Positions 1-7,770 of a DNA stretch of 64,000 nt are shown here, piece after piece (the first letter of the stretch is position 1; each line of letters starts with the position of its first letter). A program made the translations under genes and the position numbers. The notes under the pieces were generated by a model. The model was not told the origin of the DNA and made no database searches. It saw nothing but the letters and a program-made list of their open reading frames with translations. The DNA lies in the NCBI RefSeq assembly GCF_006494775.1, contig NZ_CP041146.1:558001-622000 (forward strand). The letters run 5' to 3'. Source of the stretch: Nocardioides humi. Its GTDB lineage: Bacteria > Actinomycetota > Actinomycetes > Propionibacteriales > Nocardioidaceae.

Positions 1-679
1 CGTGCCGACCGGTGAGCGCGGTCAGCTGGTCGGCGTCGGGCAGCGGCATGCAGGCGGGCGCGTCGGGCGCCGCCCGCTCGAAGGAGCGGAACAGCGGCTC
101 GAGCAGCTCCCAGCCGGCCAGCCGGCGCGGCGGGACCTTGACCCGGGCGTGCGCGAAGTCGGGCGCGAGGAAGGGATGCGAGAGCTGGTAGGCCTGCACC
201 GACAGCGGGGTGACCCGCTTCTCGGCGAGCGCCGCCAGCTCGGGGTCGACGGCGACCGGCACCGGCTCGGGCTCCGGCTCGTCGACGCCGGCCTTGCGCA
301 GCAGCTCGCGGCGCATCGCCTTCGCCGACTCCGACACCTCGGCGTTCTCGTCGAGGAGGGTGAACAGCGTGCTGTCCCGCGCGGCGGTCTGGGCGAGGAT
401 GGTCGCGATCCCGTCGAGCCGCTTGAGCTCCTCGCCCCGCCGGCTGTCCGAGAGATCCGGGTCCGCCTTCACCCGGGCCCGCTCCTCGCGCGCCAGCAGC
501 GCCACGACCTGGAACTTCGCCCGCACCTCCGGCATGGCCGAGCGGCGCGCGACCGCCGCCTCGACCTCGCGCACCGCGCGCGCGAGCTGCGGGATGATGC
601 CCTCCTCGTTACGGCGCGTCCGCGCCGACTGCGAGCCACGACGCTGCTGCGTCGCTCCCCGCTGGCCTCCTCGAGCCAC
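1..679 (-). CDS. Probable SNF2/DEAD-type helicase, N-terminal part (cut by window edge)
   Basis: Reading leftwards, 226 codons run from a GTG at 679 to the window edge without a stop, with strong G/C third-position bias. The GTG is chosen because AAGGA sits about seven bases upstream and the basic start (ARGGQRGATQQRR) follows. The visible part is a charged helical region (EEGIIPQLARAVREVE, then REERARVKADPDLSDSRRGE) followed by an acidic linker and QLSHPFLAPDF. I recall this arrangement ahead of the helicase core in actinobacterial SNF2-like DEAD/DEAH helicases, where Walker motifs lie further downstream. No helicase motif is inside the window, so the family call is from memory of the N-terminal region and could be wrong; that it is coding is well supported. 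Confidence 0.5.
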   Translation of the reverse strand, partial: MARGGQRGATQQRRGSQSARTRRNEEGIIPQLARAVREVEAAVARRSAMPEVRAKFQVVALLAREERARVKADPDLSDSRRGEELKRLDGIATILAQTAARDSTLFTLLDENAEVSESAKAMRRELLRKAGVDEPEPEPVPVAVDPELAALAEKRVTPLSVQAYQLSHPFLAPDFAHARVKVPPRRLAGWELLEPLFRSFERAAPDAPACMPLPDADQLTALTGRH

Positions 680-951
680 AGGTGTCCTTCCCAGGCGGCC
701 ACCGACAGGTGGATCCGCAGGTCTCGCCAGGTTGCGCCGGCGGCTCGCGCTGCTGCGGGAGAGCGCCGATCGGGTGTACGTCACCGGGTTCCCGTCGGGA
801 GGACGGCATCCAGTGGTCCGATCAGCGTACCGCACGACCGCGCGGCGGCCGACTCACAGGCTCCTGCCAGCCTCGCCGCAGCCGGAGCCCAGCCCCGGCG
901 CCGAGAGTCGGGGCACGCCCGCGAAGGCGGGCGGGACGAGAGGAGCACCCG

Positions 952-1485
952 ATGAGCAAGTACCGCATGCGCGCCGCCGCGCTGCTGGCCGCCGGCGCCG
1001 TCGCCGGCGGCGCGACCGCGGCCACCCTGTCCGCGTCGGCCGACGACGACACCTCCACGCCGAGCACGGCGAGCGGCAAGCGCCCGGGCGGCCCGGGCGG
1101 TCCCGGTGGCCACGGCCACGGGCCTGGCGTCGACACCGCCGCGCTGGCCGAGGCTCTCGGCGTGAGCGAGGACGAGGTCGAGAAGGCCGTGGCCGCCGTC
1201 CGCGAGCAGCTGAAGGCGTCCTCCCGGCCGACATCCCGGCCCACCGACGCCGAGCGCACCGAGCGGGAGGACGCCTTCGCCCAGGCGCTCGCGGAGGAGC
1301 TCGGCGTCGACCAGGACGACGTCACCGCCGCGCTGGCGGAGGTCCGCGCGGCCCGCGCCGCGCAGCGTCGTACCGATCTCGTCGAGCGGCTCGACGAGGC
1401 CGTCGCCGACGGCACCCTCAGCGAGGACGACAAGGCGTCGGTCCTCAAGGCGTACGACGCGGGCGTGCTCGGCGGCCGGCGCTGA
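952..1485 (+). CDS. Small secreted protein with two helical repeats
   Basis: A 177-residue protein starting at ATG 952, with AGGAG at 941-945. Residues 1 to about 30 form a signal peptide (basic SKYRMR, then an Ala/Gly-rich hydrophobic stretch and ASA), so it is probably exported. A Thr/Ser/Gly/Pro-rich linker (GGPGGPGGHGHG) is followed by two related helical units, LAEALGVSEDEVEKAV near residue 65 and LAEELGVDQDDVTAAL near residue 115, then an acidic tail. The repeat resembles the short 'LGVsedevxxal' units found in many actinobacterial secreted proteins of unknown role. No catalytic motif is visible. It stands alone between a divergent helicase-like gene and a convergent acyl-CoA dehydrogenase. 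Confidence 0.8.
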   Translation: MSKYRMRAAALLAAGAVAGGATAATLSASADDDTSTPSTASGKRPGGPGGPGGHGHGPGVDTAALAEALGVSEDEVEKAVAAVREQLKASSRPTSRPTDAERTEREDAFAQALAEELGVDQDDVTAALAEVRAARAAQRRTDLVERLDEAVADGTLSEDDKASVLKAYDAGVLGGRR

Positions 1486-1491
1486 GCGGGC

Positions 1492-2640
1492 TCAGGTGAT
1501 CGCGGTCGGCTGCCCGAGGGCGTCGGCACCGAGCTGCAGGAGCGTCTGCTCCGGGGTGAACGGGTGGAACTTCGCCGCGCGGACGTCGCGGTAGCACCGC
1601 TCGATCACCGAGCCCCGGAAGTACGCCGCGCCGCCGGCCACCTCCATCGCGAGGTCGCACACCACGACGCCGGCCCGGGCGACCTCGGCCTTGGCGGCCA
1701 TCACCGCCAGGACGGTCTCCCGGGCGGGCTCGGGATCGTCGCCGACCGCACGGAGGGCTCCGTCGAGCGCCCAGCGGGCCGCCTGGAGCCGCGAGCGCAT
1801 CGCGCCGACCTGGCGCTGGACCAGCACGTCGCCGGCCCGGCGCGCGGCGGCGGCGACCGCGGCGTCGTACGCCGCCTCCGCGACGCCGAGGTAGGCGCCG
1901 CTGACGATCGGGAACGCGATGCTCGAGATGACCTGCAGCGGCGGGTCCACCACGCCCCAGGGCCGGTCGGCGAGGACCCTCTCGTGGGGCACGAACACGT
2001 CCACCAGGTCGATGTCGTCGCTCGCGGTGCCCCGCATGCCGAGGGTGTCCCAGTTGTCGGCGGCGGTGATGCCGTCGGCGGCGAGCGGCACCGCCATGTT
2101 GAGCACGCGCCGCCCTCGCTCGGGGTCCTCGAGGCAGAACATCGTCGACAGCACGGCGCCGTGTCGCGACTGGCTGGCGAAGCGCTTGCGTCCGGTGACC
2201 CGGTAGCCGCCGTCGACCGCGACGGCCTCGCCCTGCGGGTGCGTGTAGTCGCCGCCGCCGGTGGAGACCAGCAGCACCTGGTCCTCGGCGACCCTGCGCA
2301 GGGTGGCCTCGGCGCCCGGGAGGCCACGGCGGTAGCGCCACGCCGTGAACGCCACGACGTGCTGGTGCATCGCACTGGCGAGCGCCGTCGACCCGCAGTG
2401 GTGGGCGAGCTCGCGCTGGAGCTCGCTGAGCTCGGCGACGCCGGCGCCGTCGCCGCCCAGCTCGACGGGGACGGCGGCGCGGAGGAGGCCGGCGGCGCGC
2501 AGCTCGTCGTACGCCTCGGCGACGAAGCTGCCCTCGGCGTCGTGGCGGGCCGCGTGGGCGGCGATGCGCGGGCCGATCTTCGCGGCGCGGGCGAGGGGGC
2601 GGGCGACGGGGCGGGGGTGCGTGGGGGCGGTGGTCGTCAT
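1492..2640 (-). CDS. Acyl-CoA dehydrogenase family flavoprotein
   Basis: A 382-residue protein, the usual length for the family. It has the N-terminal helical domain, the central flavin-binding beta domain (STGGGDYTHPQGEAV, then TGRKRFASQ and NWDTLGMRGTASDD) and the C-terminal helical domain (RDVRAAKFHPFTPEQ). Such enzymes oxidise acyl-CoA thioesters at the alpha-beta bond with FAD. Some members of this branch are instead flavin-dependent monooxygenases, and I do not see a clear catalytic Glu that would separate the two. It is divergent from the HxlR regulator at 2748, with an inverted repeat between them, so that regulator probably controls it. Confidence 0.85.
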   Translation of the reverse strand: MTTTAPTHPRPVARPLARAAKIGPRIAAHAARHDAEGSFVAEAYDELRAAGLLRAAVPVELGGDGAGVAELSELQRELAHHCGSTALASAMHQHVVAFTAWRYRRGLPGAEATLRRVAEDQVLLVSTGGGDYTHPQGEAVAVDGGYRVTGRKRFASQSRHGAVLSTMFCLEDPERGRRVLNMAVPLAADGITAADNWDTLGMRGTASDDIDLVDVFVPHERVLADRPWGVVDPPLQVISSIAFPIVSGAYLGVAEAAYDAAVAAAARRAGDVLVQRQVGAMRSRLQAARWALDGALRAVGDDPEPARETVLAVMAAKAEVARAGVVVCDLAMEVAGGAAYFRGSVIERCYRDVRAAKFHPFTPEQTLLQLGADALGQPTAIT

Positions 2641-2674
2641 GGATCCACTGTCCGACCGGCGGATCCGGCCCTCC

Positions 2675-2713
2675 AGTCCAGGAAAGTGACCTCGCCGGTC
2701 CAGGTTCTGGACT
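2675..2713. promoter_or_regulatory. Inverted repeat in the divergent promoter (probable HxlR operator)
   Basis: AGTCCAG at 2675-2681 is mirrored exactly by CTGGACT at 2707-2713, 25 bases apart. CCAGTCCAGG and CCGGTCCAGG form an additional near-direct repeat. The elements lie between the acyl-CoA dehydrogenase start (2640) and the HxlR start (2748), where an autoregulatory operator is expected. Binding is inferred. Confidence 0.5.
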
Positions 2714-2747
2714 ACCGGACGCCCCGCCGCGGGAGCACCATGGGGAG

Positions 2748-3446
2748 ATGCCCGACTACGGCACCTACTGTCCCGTCTCGATGGCCGCCGAGGTGGTCGC
2801 CGACCGGTGGACGCCGCTGATCGTCCGGGAGCTCGTGCTCGGGAACACCCGCTTCAACGACATCGCCCGGGCCCTGCCCGGCATCTCGCGCTCGCTGCTG
2901 GTGCAGCGGCTGCGCCACCTGGAGCGCCGGGGCGTGCTCGAGACCTGGCCGGCGCCGAGCGGCCGCGGCAGCGAGTACCACCTCACGGCGGCGGGCCGTG
3001 ACCTCGAGCGCGTCATCGACAGCCTCGGCCGCTGGGCGATCGAGTGGCTCTTCGACGAGCTGCGGCCGCACGACGTGGCACCGACCACGCTGATGTGGTG
3101 GATGCACCGCCGGGTCGACCTCGACCGGCTGCCCCCGGGCCGGACCGTCGTGGAGTTCCGGCACACCGCCCCCGATGTGACGACCATCTGGCTGGTGATG
3201 GAGCGCACCGAGGTCTCGGTCTGCCTGCAGCACCCCGGGTTCGAGATCGACCTGACGGTCGCCGGTCCGACCCCGGCCCTCGCCGACGTCTTCCAGGGCT
3301 ACTGCACCTGGCACGAGGCCGTCGCCGCCGGCCGGATCGAGGTCGTCGGGCTCCCCCGGCTCGCCGTCGCCCTGCCGTCCTGGTTCCTGTGGAGCCCGTG
3401 GGCGGCGGTCACGCGGGAACGGGCGGACCGCGCGCCCGCGCACTAG
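2748..3446 (+). CDS. HxlR-family transcriptional regulator with C-terminal SCP2-like domain
   Basis: A 232-residue protein. The first 100 residues are an HxlR winged helix: CPVSMAAEVVADRWTPLIVREL, then the recognition region (FNDIARALPGISRSLLVQRLRHLERRG, quoted as the 2880-2935 stretch) and a wing. The remaining 130 residues resemble the sterol-carrier-like domain often attached to actinobacterial HxlR proteins, which may bind a hydrophobic ligand. The start is the ATG at 2748 with GGGGAG just upstream. It probably represses the divergent acyl-CoA dehydrogenase and itself. Its stop codon lies inside the KstR-type palindrome that precedes the next gene. Confidence 0.88.
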   Translation: MPDYGTYCPVSMAAEVVADRWTPLIVRELVLGNTRFNDIARALPGISRSLLVQRLRHLERRGVLETWPAPSGRGSEYHLTAAGRDLERVIDSLGRWAIEWLFDELRPHDVAPTTLMWWMHRRVDLDRLPPGRTVVEFRHTAPDVTTIWLVMERTEVSVCLQHPGFEIDLTVAGPTPALADVFQGYCTWHEAVAAGRIEVVGLPRLAVALPSWFLWSPWAAVTRERADRAPAH

Positions 3447-3458
3447 AACCTGTTCTAG
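3443..3458. promoter_or_regulatory. KstR-type palindromic operator
   Basis: CTAGAAC-CT-GTTCTAG is a perfect 7-2-7 palindrome. It matches the KstR box consensus known from mycobacterial cholesterol regulons (TnnAACnnGTTnnA) at every defined base (3444-3457). It lies 10 bases before the GTG start of the SDR gene and overlaps the HxlR stop codon, so a TetR-type repressor bound here could control the SDR. No kstR gene is in the window. Confidence 0.7.
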
Positions 3459-3468
3459 AGTTCGCGCC

Positions 3469-4329
3469 GTGGGTACCTACGCAGTCACCGGCGCGGCCTC
3501 CGGCATGGGCGCGGCCGTCGCCGCCCGCCTCGCCGACGACGGCCACACCGTCATCGGCGTCGACATCAAGGCGGCCGACGTCACCGCGGACCTGTCCACG
3601 CCCGGTGGGCGCACGACCGCCGCCCGGGAGGTGCTCGACCGCGCGGGCGGCGTCCTCGACGGAGCGGTCCTCGCCGCCGGCCTCGGGCCCGCGCCGGGCC
3701 GGGACCGGTCGCGGCTGATCGCGGAGGTCAACTACCTCGGCGTGGTCGAGCTCCTCGACGCCTGGCGCCCGGCGCTCGCCGCGGCCGGCAGCGGACGGGC
3801 CAAGGTGGTCGTGTTCTCCAGCAACTCCACCACGACCGTGCCGATGGTGCCGCGGCGCGCCGTCCGCGCCCTGCTGGACCGCGACGTCCCGAGGGCGCTG
3901 CGGACCCTCGACCGGTTCGGGCGGATGGCGCCCACCTTCGCCTACGGCGCGAGCAAGATCGCCGTCAGCCAGTGGGTACGACGCGAGGCGGTCACCCGCG
4001 CCTGGGCCGGCGCCGGCATCCGGCTCAACGCGATCGCGCCCGGCGCGATCCGCACGCCCCTGCTCGAGCAGCAGCTCGCGACGCCGGAGGAGGCCGAGCG
4101 GATCAGGTCCTTCCCGGTGCCGATCGGCGGCTTCGGCGATCCCGGCCAGCTGGCCGCCTGGGTCGTGTTCATGCTCTCCGACGCCGCGGACTTCCTGTGC
4201 GGCAGCGTGGTGTTCGTCGACGGCGGCTCCGACGCATGGTTCCGCGCCGACGACTGGCCGCGCGCGGTGCCAGCGGTGCGGCTGCGCCGCTACCTCAACC
4301 GGATGAAGGAGTTCCGAGCGCAGCGTTGA
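3469..4329 (+). CDS. Short-chain dehydrogenase/reductase, hydroxysteroid dehydrogenase-like
   Basis: A 286-residue NAD(P)-dependent SDR starting at GTG 3469. It has the Rossmann glycine motif TGAASGMG near residue 5, a short core, the catalytic Ser in SSNSTTT, and the YxxxK motif in FAYGASKIAV. The C-terminal segment CGSVVFVDGGSDAWFRADDWP is typical of 3-alpha-hydroxysteroid dehydrogenase-like SDRs. A perfect KstR-type box just upstream suggests control by sterol or related lipid catabolites; the substrate is not shown by the sequence. The downstream gene is a relic, so it appears to be transcribed alone. Confidence 0.85.
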   Translation: MGTYAVTGAASGMGAAVAARLADDGHTVIGVDIKAADVTADLSTPGGRTTAAREVLDRAGGVLDGAVLAAGLGPAPGRDRSRLIAEVNYLGVVELLDAWRPALAAAGSGRAKVVVFSSNSTTTVPMVPRRAVRALLDRDVPRALRTLDRFGRMAPTFAYGASKIAVSQWVRREAVTRAWAGAGIRLNAIAPGAIRTPLLEQQLATPEEAERIRSFPVPIGGFGDPGQLAAWVVFMLSDAADFLCGSVVFVDGGSDAWFRADDWPRAVPAVRLRRYLNRMKEFRAQR

Positions 4330-4414
4330 ACGCCGCCAGCAGCGCGGCCACCGTCTCCGCGGGCTCTCGCCCGGCTCGACGCCGACGGCACCGGGGTCAC
4401 CGGGTCCCGCGACG

Positions 4415-4567
4415 ATGACACTGCACCACGGCTCGGACGTCTTCACCGACTCCTTCGTCCTACTGCGCGTCGACGGCGTCTGGCGGATCGCCAACAAGAC
4501 CCATCACCGCACCACTTGTCGACCGGTTCTGGCGCTTGTTGGCCGTTGCAACGGCCAACAAGCGTAG
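4415..4567 (+). pseudogene. C-terminal relic of a lumazine-binding/SnoaL-like protein
   Basis: From an internal ATG the frame reads MTLHHGSDVFTDSFVLL then RVDGVWRIANKTHHR before running into non-homologous sequence and a stop at 4565. This is the last strand and 'RVDGxWRIxNKTYH' ending of the lumazine-binding 2 / NTF2-like fold. The N-terminal two thirds are missing and nothing upstream to 4330 restores them. A gene end has therefore been left behind. Its 3' end runs into the large palindrome at 4533. Family assignment is by motif memory. Confidence 0.5.
4533..4564. repeat. 32-bp perfect palindrome
   Basis: Sixteen bases, CGCTTGTTGGCCGTTG, are followed directly by their exact reverse complement with no spacer. 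It lies between a gene relic and padR. It could be a transposon scar, a REP-type element or a protein site. A zero-spacer palindrome is a poor rho-independent terminator. Confidence 0.85.
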
Positions 4568-4593
4568 GAATCACCGCCTCAGCGGCGATTCCT
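4566..4593. terminator. Hairpin next to the 32-bp palindrome
   Basis: AGGAATC (4566-4572) pairs with GATTCCT (4587-4593), and inside it CCGC (4574-4577) pairs with GCGG (4582-4585) around a CTCA loop. No T tract follows. It may end transcription from the relic or be part of the same repeat unit as the palindrome. Confidence 0.5.
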
Positions 4594-4620
4594 GCAGACA
4601 GCAACCCCCAGCCTGAAACG

Positions 4621-4638
4621 AGTTGCGCAACTAGTTGC
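4621..4638. promoter_or_regulatory. Overlapping palindromes before padR (probable PadR operator)
   Basis: AGTTGCGCAACT (4621-4632) is a perfect 12-bp palindrome, and it overlaps a second, CAACTAGTTG (4628-4637). The site is about 34 bases before the padR ATG. PadR proteins usually repress themselves from such sites. Confidence 0.6.
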
Positions 4639-4670
4639 ATAGTGGCTCGGCCTGGGGCATCCTGAGAGGC

Positions 4671-5215
4671 ATGGCCCTCGAGCACGCGATCCTCGTGTCG
4701 CTGAGCGAGCGCGCCGCATCGGGCTCCGACCTGGTCCGGCGCTTCGACGCGTCCATCGGCTTCTTCTGGTCCGCGACCCACCAGCAGATCTACCGCGTGC
4801 TGGGCCGGATGGAGGGCGACGGCTGGATCTCCTCGGAGTCGGTCGCCCAGTCCGACCGGCCCACCAAGAAGGTCTACGACGTGACCGACGCCGGCCGCGC
4901 CGAGCTGGCCCGCTGGATCGCCGAGCCCACCACGCCCGACGCGATGCGCAGCAGCGTCAGCGTCAAGATGCGCGGGGCGTCGTACGGCGACCGCGCAGCC
5001 CTGCTCGACGACCTGCGCCGCCAGCTCGACGAGCACACCAAGCGGCTCTCGCTCTACGAGTACCTCGCCGCCCGCGACTTCCCCGACCCCGGCGCACTCG
5101 CCGGCGCCGACCTCGACATCTACCTCGTGCTGCGCGGCGGCCTCCTCATGGAGGAGTTCTGGATCCGCTGGCTGACCGAGTACCTCGACGCCCACGCCCC
5201 CAGGAGTCCCGATGA
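4671..5215 (+). CDS. PadR-family regulator, 3' end probably frameshifted
   Basis: About 180 residues: an N-terminal PadR winged helix (LEHAILVSLSERAASGSDLVRR, TKKVYDVTDAGRAELARWI) and the C-terminal dimerisation helices (LRGGLLMEEFWIRWL, TEYLDAHAP). As given, the frame has no stop and stays open to 7607. One extra C in the C5 run at 5197-5201 would end the protein as PQESR with a TGA at 5213-5215, overlapping the ATG of the next gene as ATGA. I take that as the true end. The neighbours suggest it controls the flavoenzyme and SnoaL-like genes downstream as one operon. PadR proteins often sense phenolic or drug-like compounds. Confidence 0.85.
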
Positions 5216-7215
5216 CCGCCTATCCCCTCCTCACCACGCCCGCGACGGTCGGCGGCCTGGAGCTGCAGTCCCGTGCGGTGATGGGCTCGATGCACACCGG
5301 GCTCGAGGACCGGCCCTGGCACGTCGACGAGCTGGCGGCGTACTTCGCCGAGCGCGCGGCCGGCGGCGTCGGCCTGATCGTCACCGGCGGCTACTCCCCC
5401 AACGTGCGCGGCTGGCTGCTGCCGTTCGGCTCGCAGATGACCACCCGCCTCAACGCGCACCGTCACCAGCGGGTGACCGAGGTGGTCCACGCCAACGGGG
5501 GGCGGATCGCGCTGCAGCTGCTGCACGCGGGCCGCTACGGCTACACGCCGTTCAGCGTCTCGGCCAGCGCGACCAAGTCGCCGATCACGCCATTCAAGGC
5601 GTCCGCCCTCTCCGGGAGGGCGGTGGAGCGGACCATCGACGACTTCGTGGACTCGGCGCGGCTCGCCAAGAAGGCGGGGTACGACGGCGTCGAGATCATG
5701 GGCTCCGAGGGCTACCTGATCAACCAGTTCCTCGCCGCCCGCACCAACCGTCGTACCGACAAGTGGGGCGGCTCCGCAGAGAGCCGGATGCGCTTCCCCG
5801 TCGAGATCGTGCGCCGGATCCGCCAGGAGCTGCCGGACTTCTTCGTGATGTACCGGATGTCCCTGCTCGACCTGGTCCCCGACGGCCAGACCTGGGACGA
5901 GACCGTCGAGCTCGCGCACCGGATCGAGGCGGCCGGCGCCAGCGTCGTCAACACCGGCATCGGCTGGCACGAGGCGCGGGTGCCCACCATCGTCACCAGC
6001 GTCCCGCGCGGCGCGTGGGTCGACAGCACGCTGCGCATCAAGCAGGAGCTGGGCATCCCGGTCTGCGCGAGCAACCGGATCAACACCCCGGACCTGGCCG
6101 AGGACGTCCTCGCGCAGGGCGTCGACCTGGTCTCGATGGCCCGCCCGTTCCTGGCCGACGCCGACCTGGTCGCCAAGGCCCGCGACGGTCGCGCCGACGA
6201 GATCAACACCTGCATCGGCTGCAACCAGGCCTGCCTCGACCACACCTTCAAGGCGCAGCGGGCGTCCTGCCTGGTCAACCCGCGCGCGTGCCACGAGACC
6301 ACGCTGGTGCTCAGCCCGACCCGGCGCGCCAAACGCGTGGCCGTGGTCGGCGGCGGTCCGGCCGGCCTCGCGACCGCCGTGAGCGCGACCGAGCGCGGCC
6401 ACGACGTGACCCTGTTCGAGGCCTCCGAGGAGCTCGGCGGCCAGTTCCGGCTGGCCATGCAGATCCCCGGCAAGGAGGAGTTCGCCGAGACGCTGCGCTA
6501 CTTCCGCCGCCGGATGGAGGTCCTCGGCGTCAACGTGAAGCTCTCCACCCGCGCCAACCCCGACCTGCTCGCCGGGTACGACGAGGTGGTGGTCGCCACC
6601 GGCGTCGCGCCCCGCACGCCGGCGATCCCCGGCATCGACCACCCGAAGGTGGTGTCCTACCCGGACGCGATCACCGGCCGCGTGTGCGTGGGCGCCAGGG
6701 TCGCCGTGATCGGCGCGGGCGGCATCGGCTTCGACGTGACCGAGCTGCTGGCGCACCGCGAGGAGTCCCTGGCGGAGTGGAAGGCGCACTGGGGCGTGGC
6801 CGACCCGGCCGTCGTCCGCGGTGGGGTGACCGACAAGGCGCCGCGCGACCCGAGGCGCGAGGTGTGGCTGTTGCAGCGCAAGGAGTCCGCGCAGGGCAAG
6901 GGACTCGGCAAGACGTCCGGCTGGGTGCACCGCGCGGTGGTCAAGGACCTCGGCGTGCACCAGCTCAGCGGCGTCTCCTACGACCTGGTCGACGACGCGG
7001 GCCTGCACATCACCGTCGACGGCGCCCCGCAGGTGCTCGACGTCGACCACGTGGTCGTCTGCGCCGGCCAGGAGTCCGTCCGGAGCCTGTACGACGAGCT
7101 GGTCGCCGGCGGCTTCCCCGGCTCCGTGCACCTGATCGGCGGGGCCGACGTCGCGGCCGAGCTGGACGCCAAGCGCGCGATCAAGCAGGGCACCGAGCTG
7201 GCGGCGGCGCTGTGA
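5212..7215 (+). CDS. FadH-like NADH:flavin oxidoreductase (FMN/4Fe-4S/FAD)
   Basis: A 667-residue protein of the 2,4-dienoyl-CoA reductase / old yellow enzyme multidomain family. Residues 1 to about 330 form the FMN TIM barrel (QLLHAGRYG, GYDGVEIMGSEGYLINQF). The iron-sulfur cysteines follow in CIGCNQACLDHTF and SCLVNPRAC, then a Rossmann FAD domain (RVAVVGGGPAGLATAVSA) and an NAD(P) domain (RVAVIGAGGIGFDVTELL). These enzymes move electrons from NAD(P)H through FAD and the cluster to FMN to reduce enoyl or dienoyl substrates. The start overlaps padR (ATGA) and the end overlaps the SnoaL-like gene (GTGA), indicating translational coupling. The substrate is unknown. Confidence 0.92.
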   Translation: MTAYPLLTTPATVGGLELQSRAVMGSMHTGLEDRPWHVDELAAYFAERAAGGVGLIVTGGYSPNVRGWLLPFGSQMTTRLNAHRHQRVTEVVHANGGRIALQLLHAGRYGYTPFSVSASATKSPITPFKASALSGRAVERTIDDFVDSARLAKKAGYDGVEIMGSEGYLINQFLAARTNRRTDKWGGSAESRMRFPVEIVRRIRQELPDFFVMYRMSLLDLVPDGQTWDETVELAHRIEAAGASVVNTGIGWHEARVPTIVTSVPRGAWVDSTLRIKQELGIPVCASNRINTPDLAEDVLAQGVDLVSMARPFLADADLVAKARDGRADEINTCIGCNQACLDHTFKAQRASCLVNPRACHETTLVLSPTRRAKRVAVVGGGPAGLATAVSATERGHDVTLFEASEELGGQFRLAMQIPGKEEFAETLRYFRRRMEVLGVNVKLSTRANPDLLAGYDEVVVATGVAPRTPAIPGIDHPKVVSYPDAITGRVCVGARVAVIGAGGIGFDVTELLAHREESLAEWKAHWGVADPAVVRGGVTDKAPRDPRREVWLLQRKESAQGKGLGKTSGWVHRAVVKDLGVHQLSGVSYDLVDDAGLHITVDGAPQVLDVDHVVVCAGQESVRSLYDELVAGGFPGSVHLIGGADVAAELDAKRAIKQGTELAAAL

Positions 7216-7607
7216 GCGCCGGGAGCGCCTTCCGCGCCGCCGTCGAGGCCCGCGACGTGGAGGCGATGCGCGCCTGCCTGGCCGACGACGTGGTCTTCCG
7301 CAGTCCCGTCGCCCACAAGCCGTACGAGGGCAGGGCGATCACCGGCGCGATCCTCGCCCACGTCATCGAGGTCTTCGAGGACTTCCGCTACGTGCGCGAG
7401 CTGCAGGACGACGACGGGCACGCCCTGGTTTTCGAGGCGGCCGTCGACGGCCTGCAGCTCACGGGCTGCGACTTCCTCGTCCTCGACGAGGAAGGCCTGA
7501 TCACCGAATTCACCGTGATGGTCCGCCCGCTCAAGGCGGCGCAGGCACTGGCCGGGCAGATGGCCGCCCGGTTCGACCGGATCGTCGCGATGGCGAGCGG
7601 GGCCTGA
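7212..7607 (+). CDS. SnoaL/NTF2-like domain protein
   Basis: A 131-residue protein starting with GTG 7212, overlapping the flavoenzyme stop. The pattern AVEARDVEAMRACLADDVVF near the N-terminus and the following strands (GRAITGAILAHVIEVFEDF) are typical of the SnoaL-like cone-shaped alpha+beta barrel. Such folds act as small isomerases, hydrolases or ligand binders. The catalytic residues are not diagnostic. The tight coupling suggests it works on the product or substrate of the FadH-like enzyme under PadR control. Confidence 0.75.
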   Translation: MSAGSAFRAAVEARDVEAMRACLADDVVFRSPVAHKPYEGRAITGAILAHVIEVFEDFRYVRELQDDDGHALVFEAAVDGLQLTGCDFLVLDEEGLITEFTVMVRPLKAAQALAGQMAARFDRIVAMASGA

Positions 7608-7770
7608 GCGGGCGGAGGCTCGAGCTGACGGACTTCTCGATCGTGCTCATGGCCCGTGCTCCTCTCGTCGGTCGTCCTGGGCGGTACCCGGCAACACCGA
7701 GGGCAGTACCCGGAAGGGACTGGCGCGGACGTCCTCCCCGTTGTCCCCGCCGCACCGTAGGGTTCCCCGC

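Noticed and set aside
5197..5201. Phase variation through the C-run in padR
   Set aside because: The run is only five bases, and similar deficits occur in unrelated housekeeping-type genes, so error or random loss is more likely.
5146..7131. Long minus-strand ORF of 661 codons opposite the FadH-like gene
   Set aside because: It is an antisense shadow with Asp/Val/Gly/His-rich composition and no recognisable motif.
4635..7607. A single 990-codon plus-strand ORF spanning PadR, flavoenzyme and SnoaL-like regions
   Set aside because: Only its two ends resemble real proteins; the centre is the wrong frame of the FadH-like gene. High GC makes stops rare, and a one-base deficit explains the missing PadR stop.
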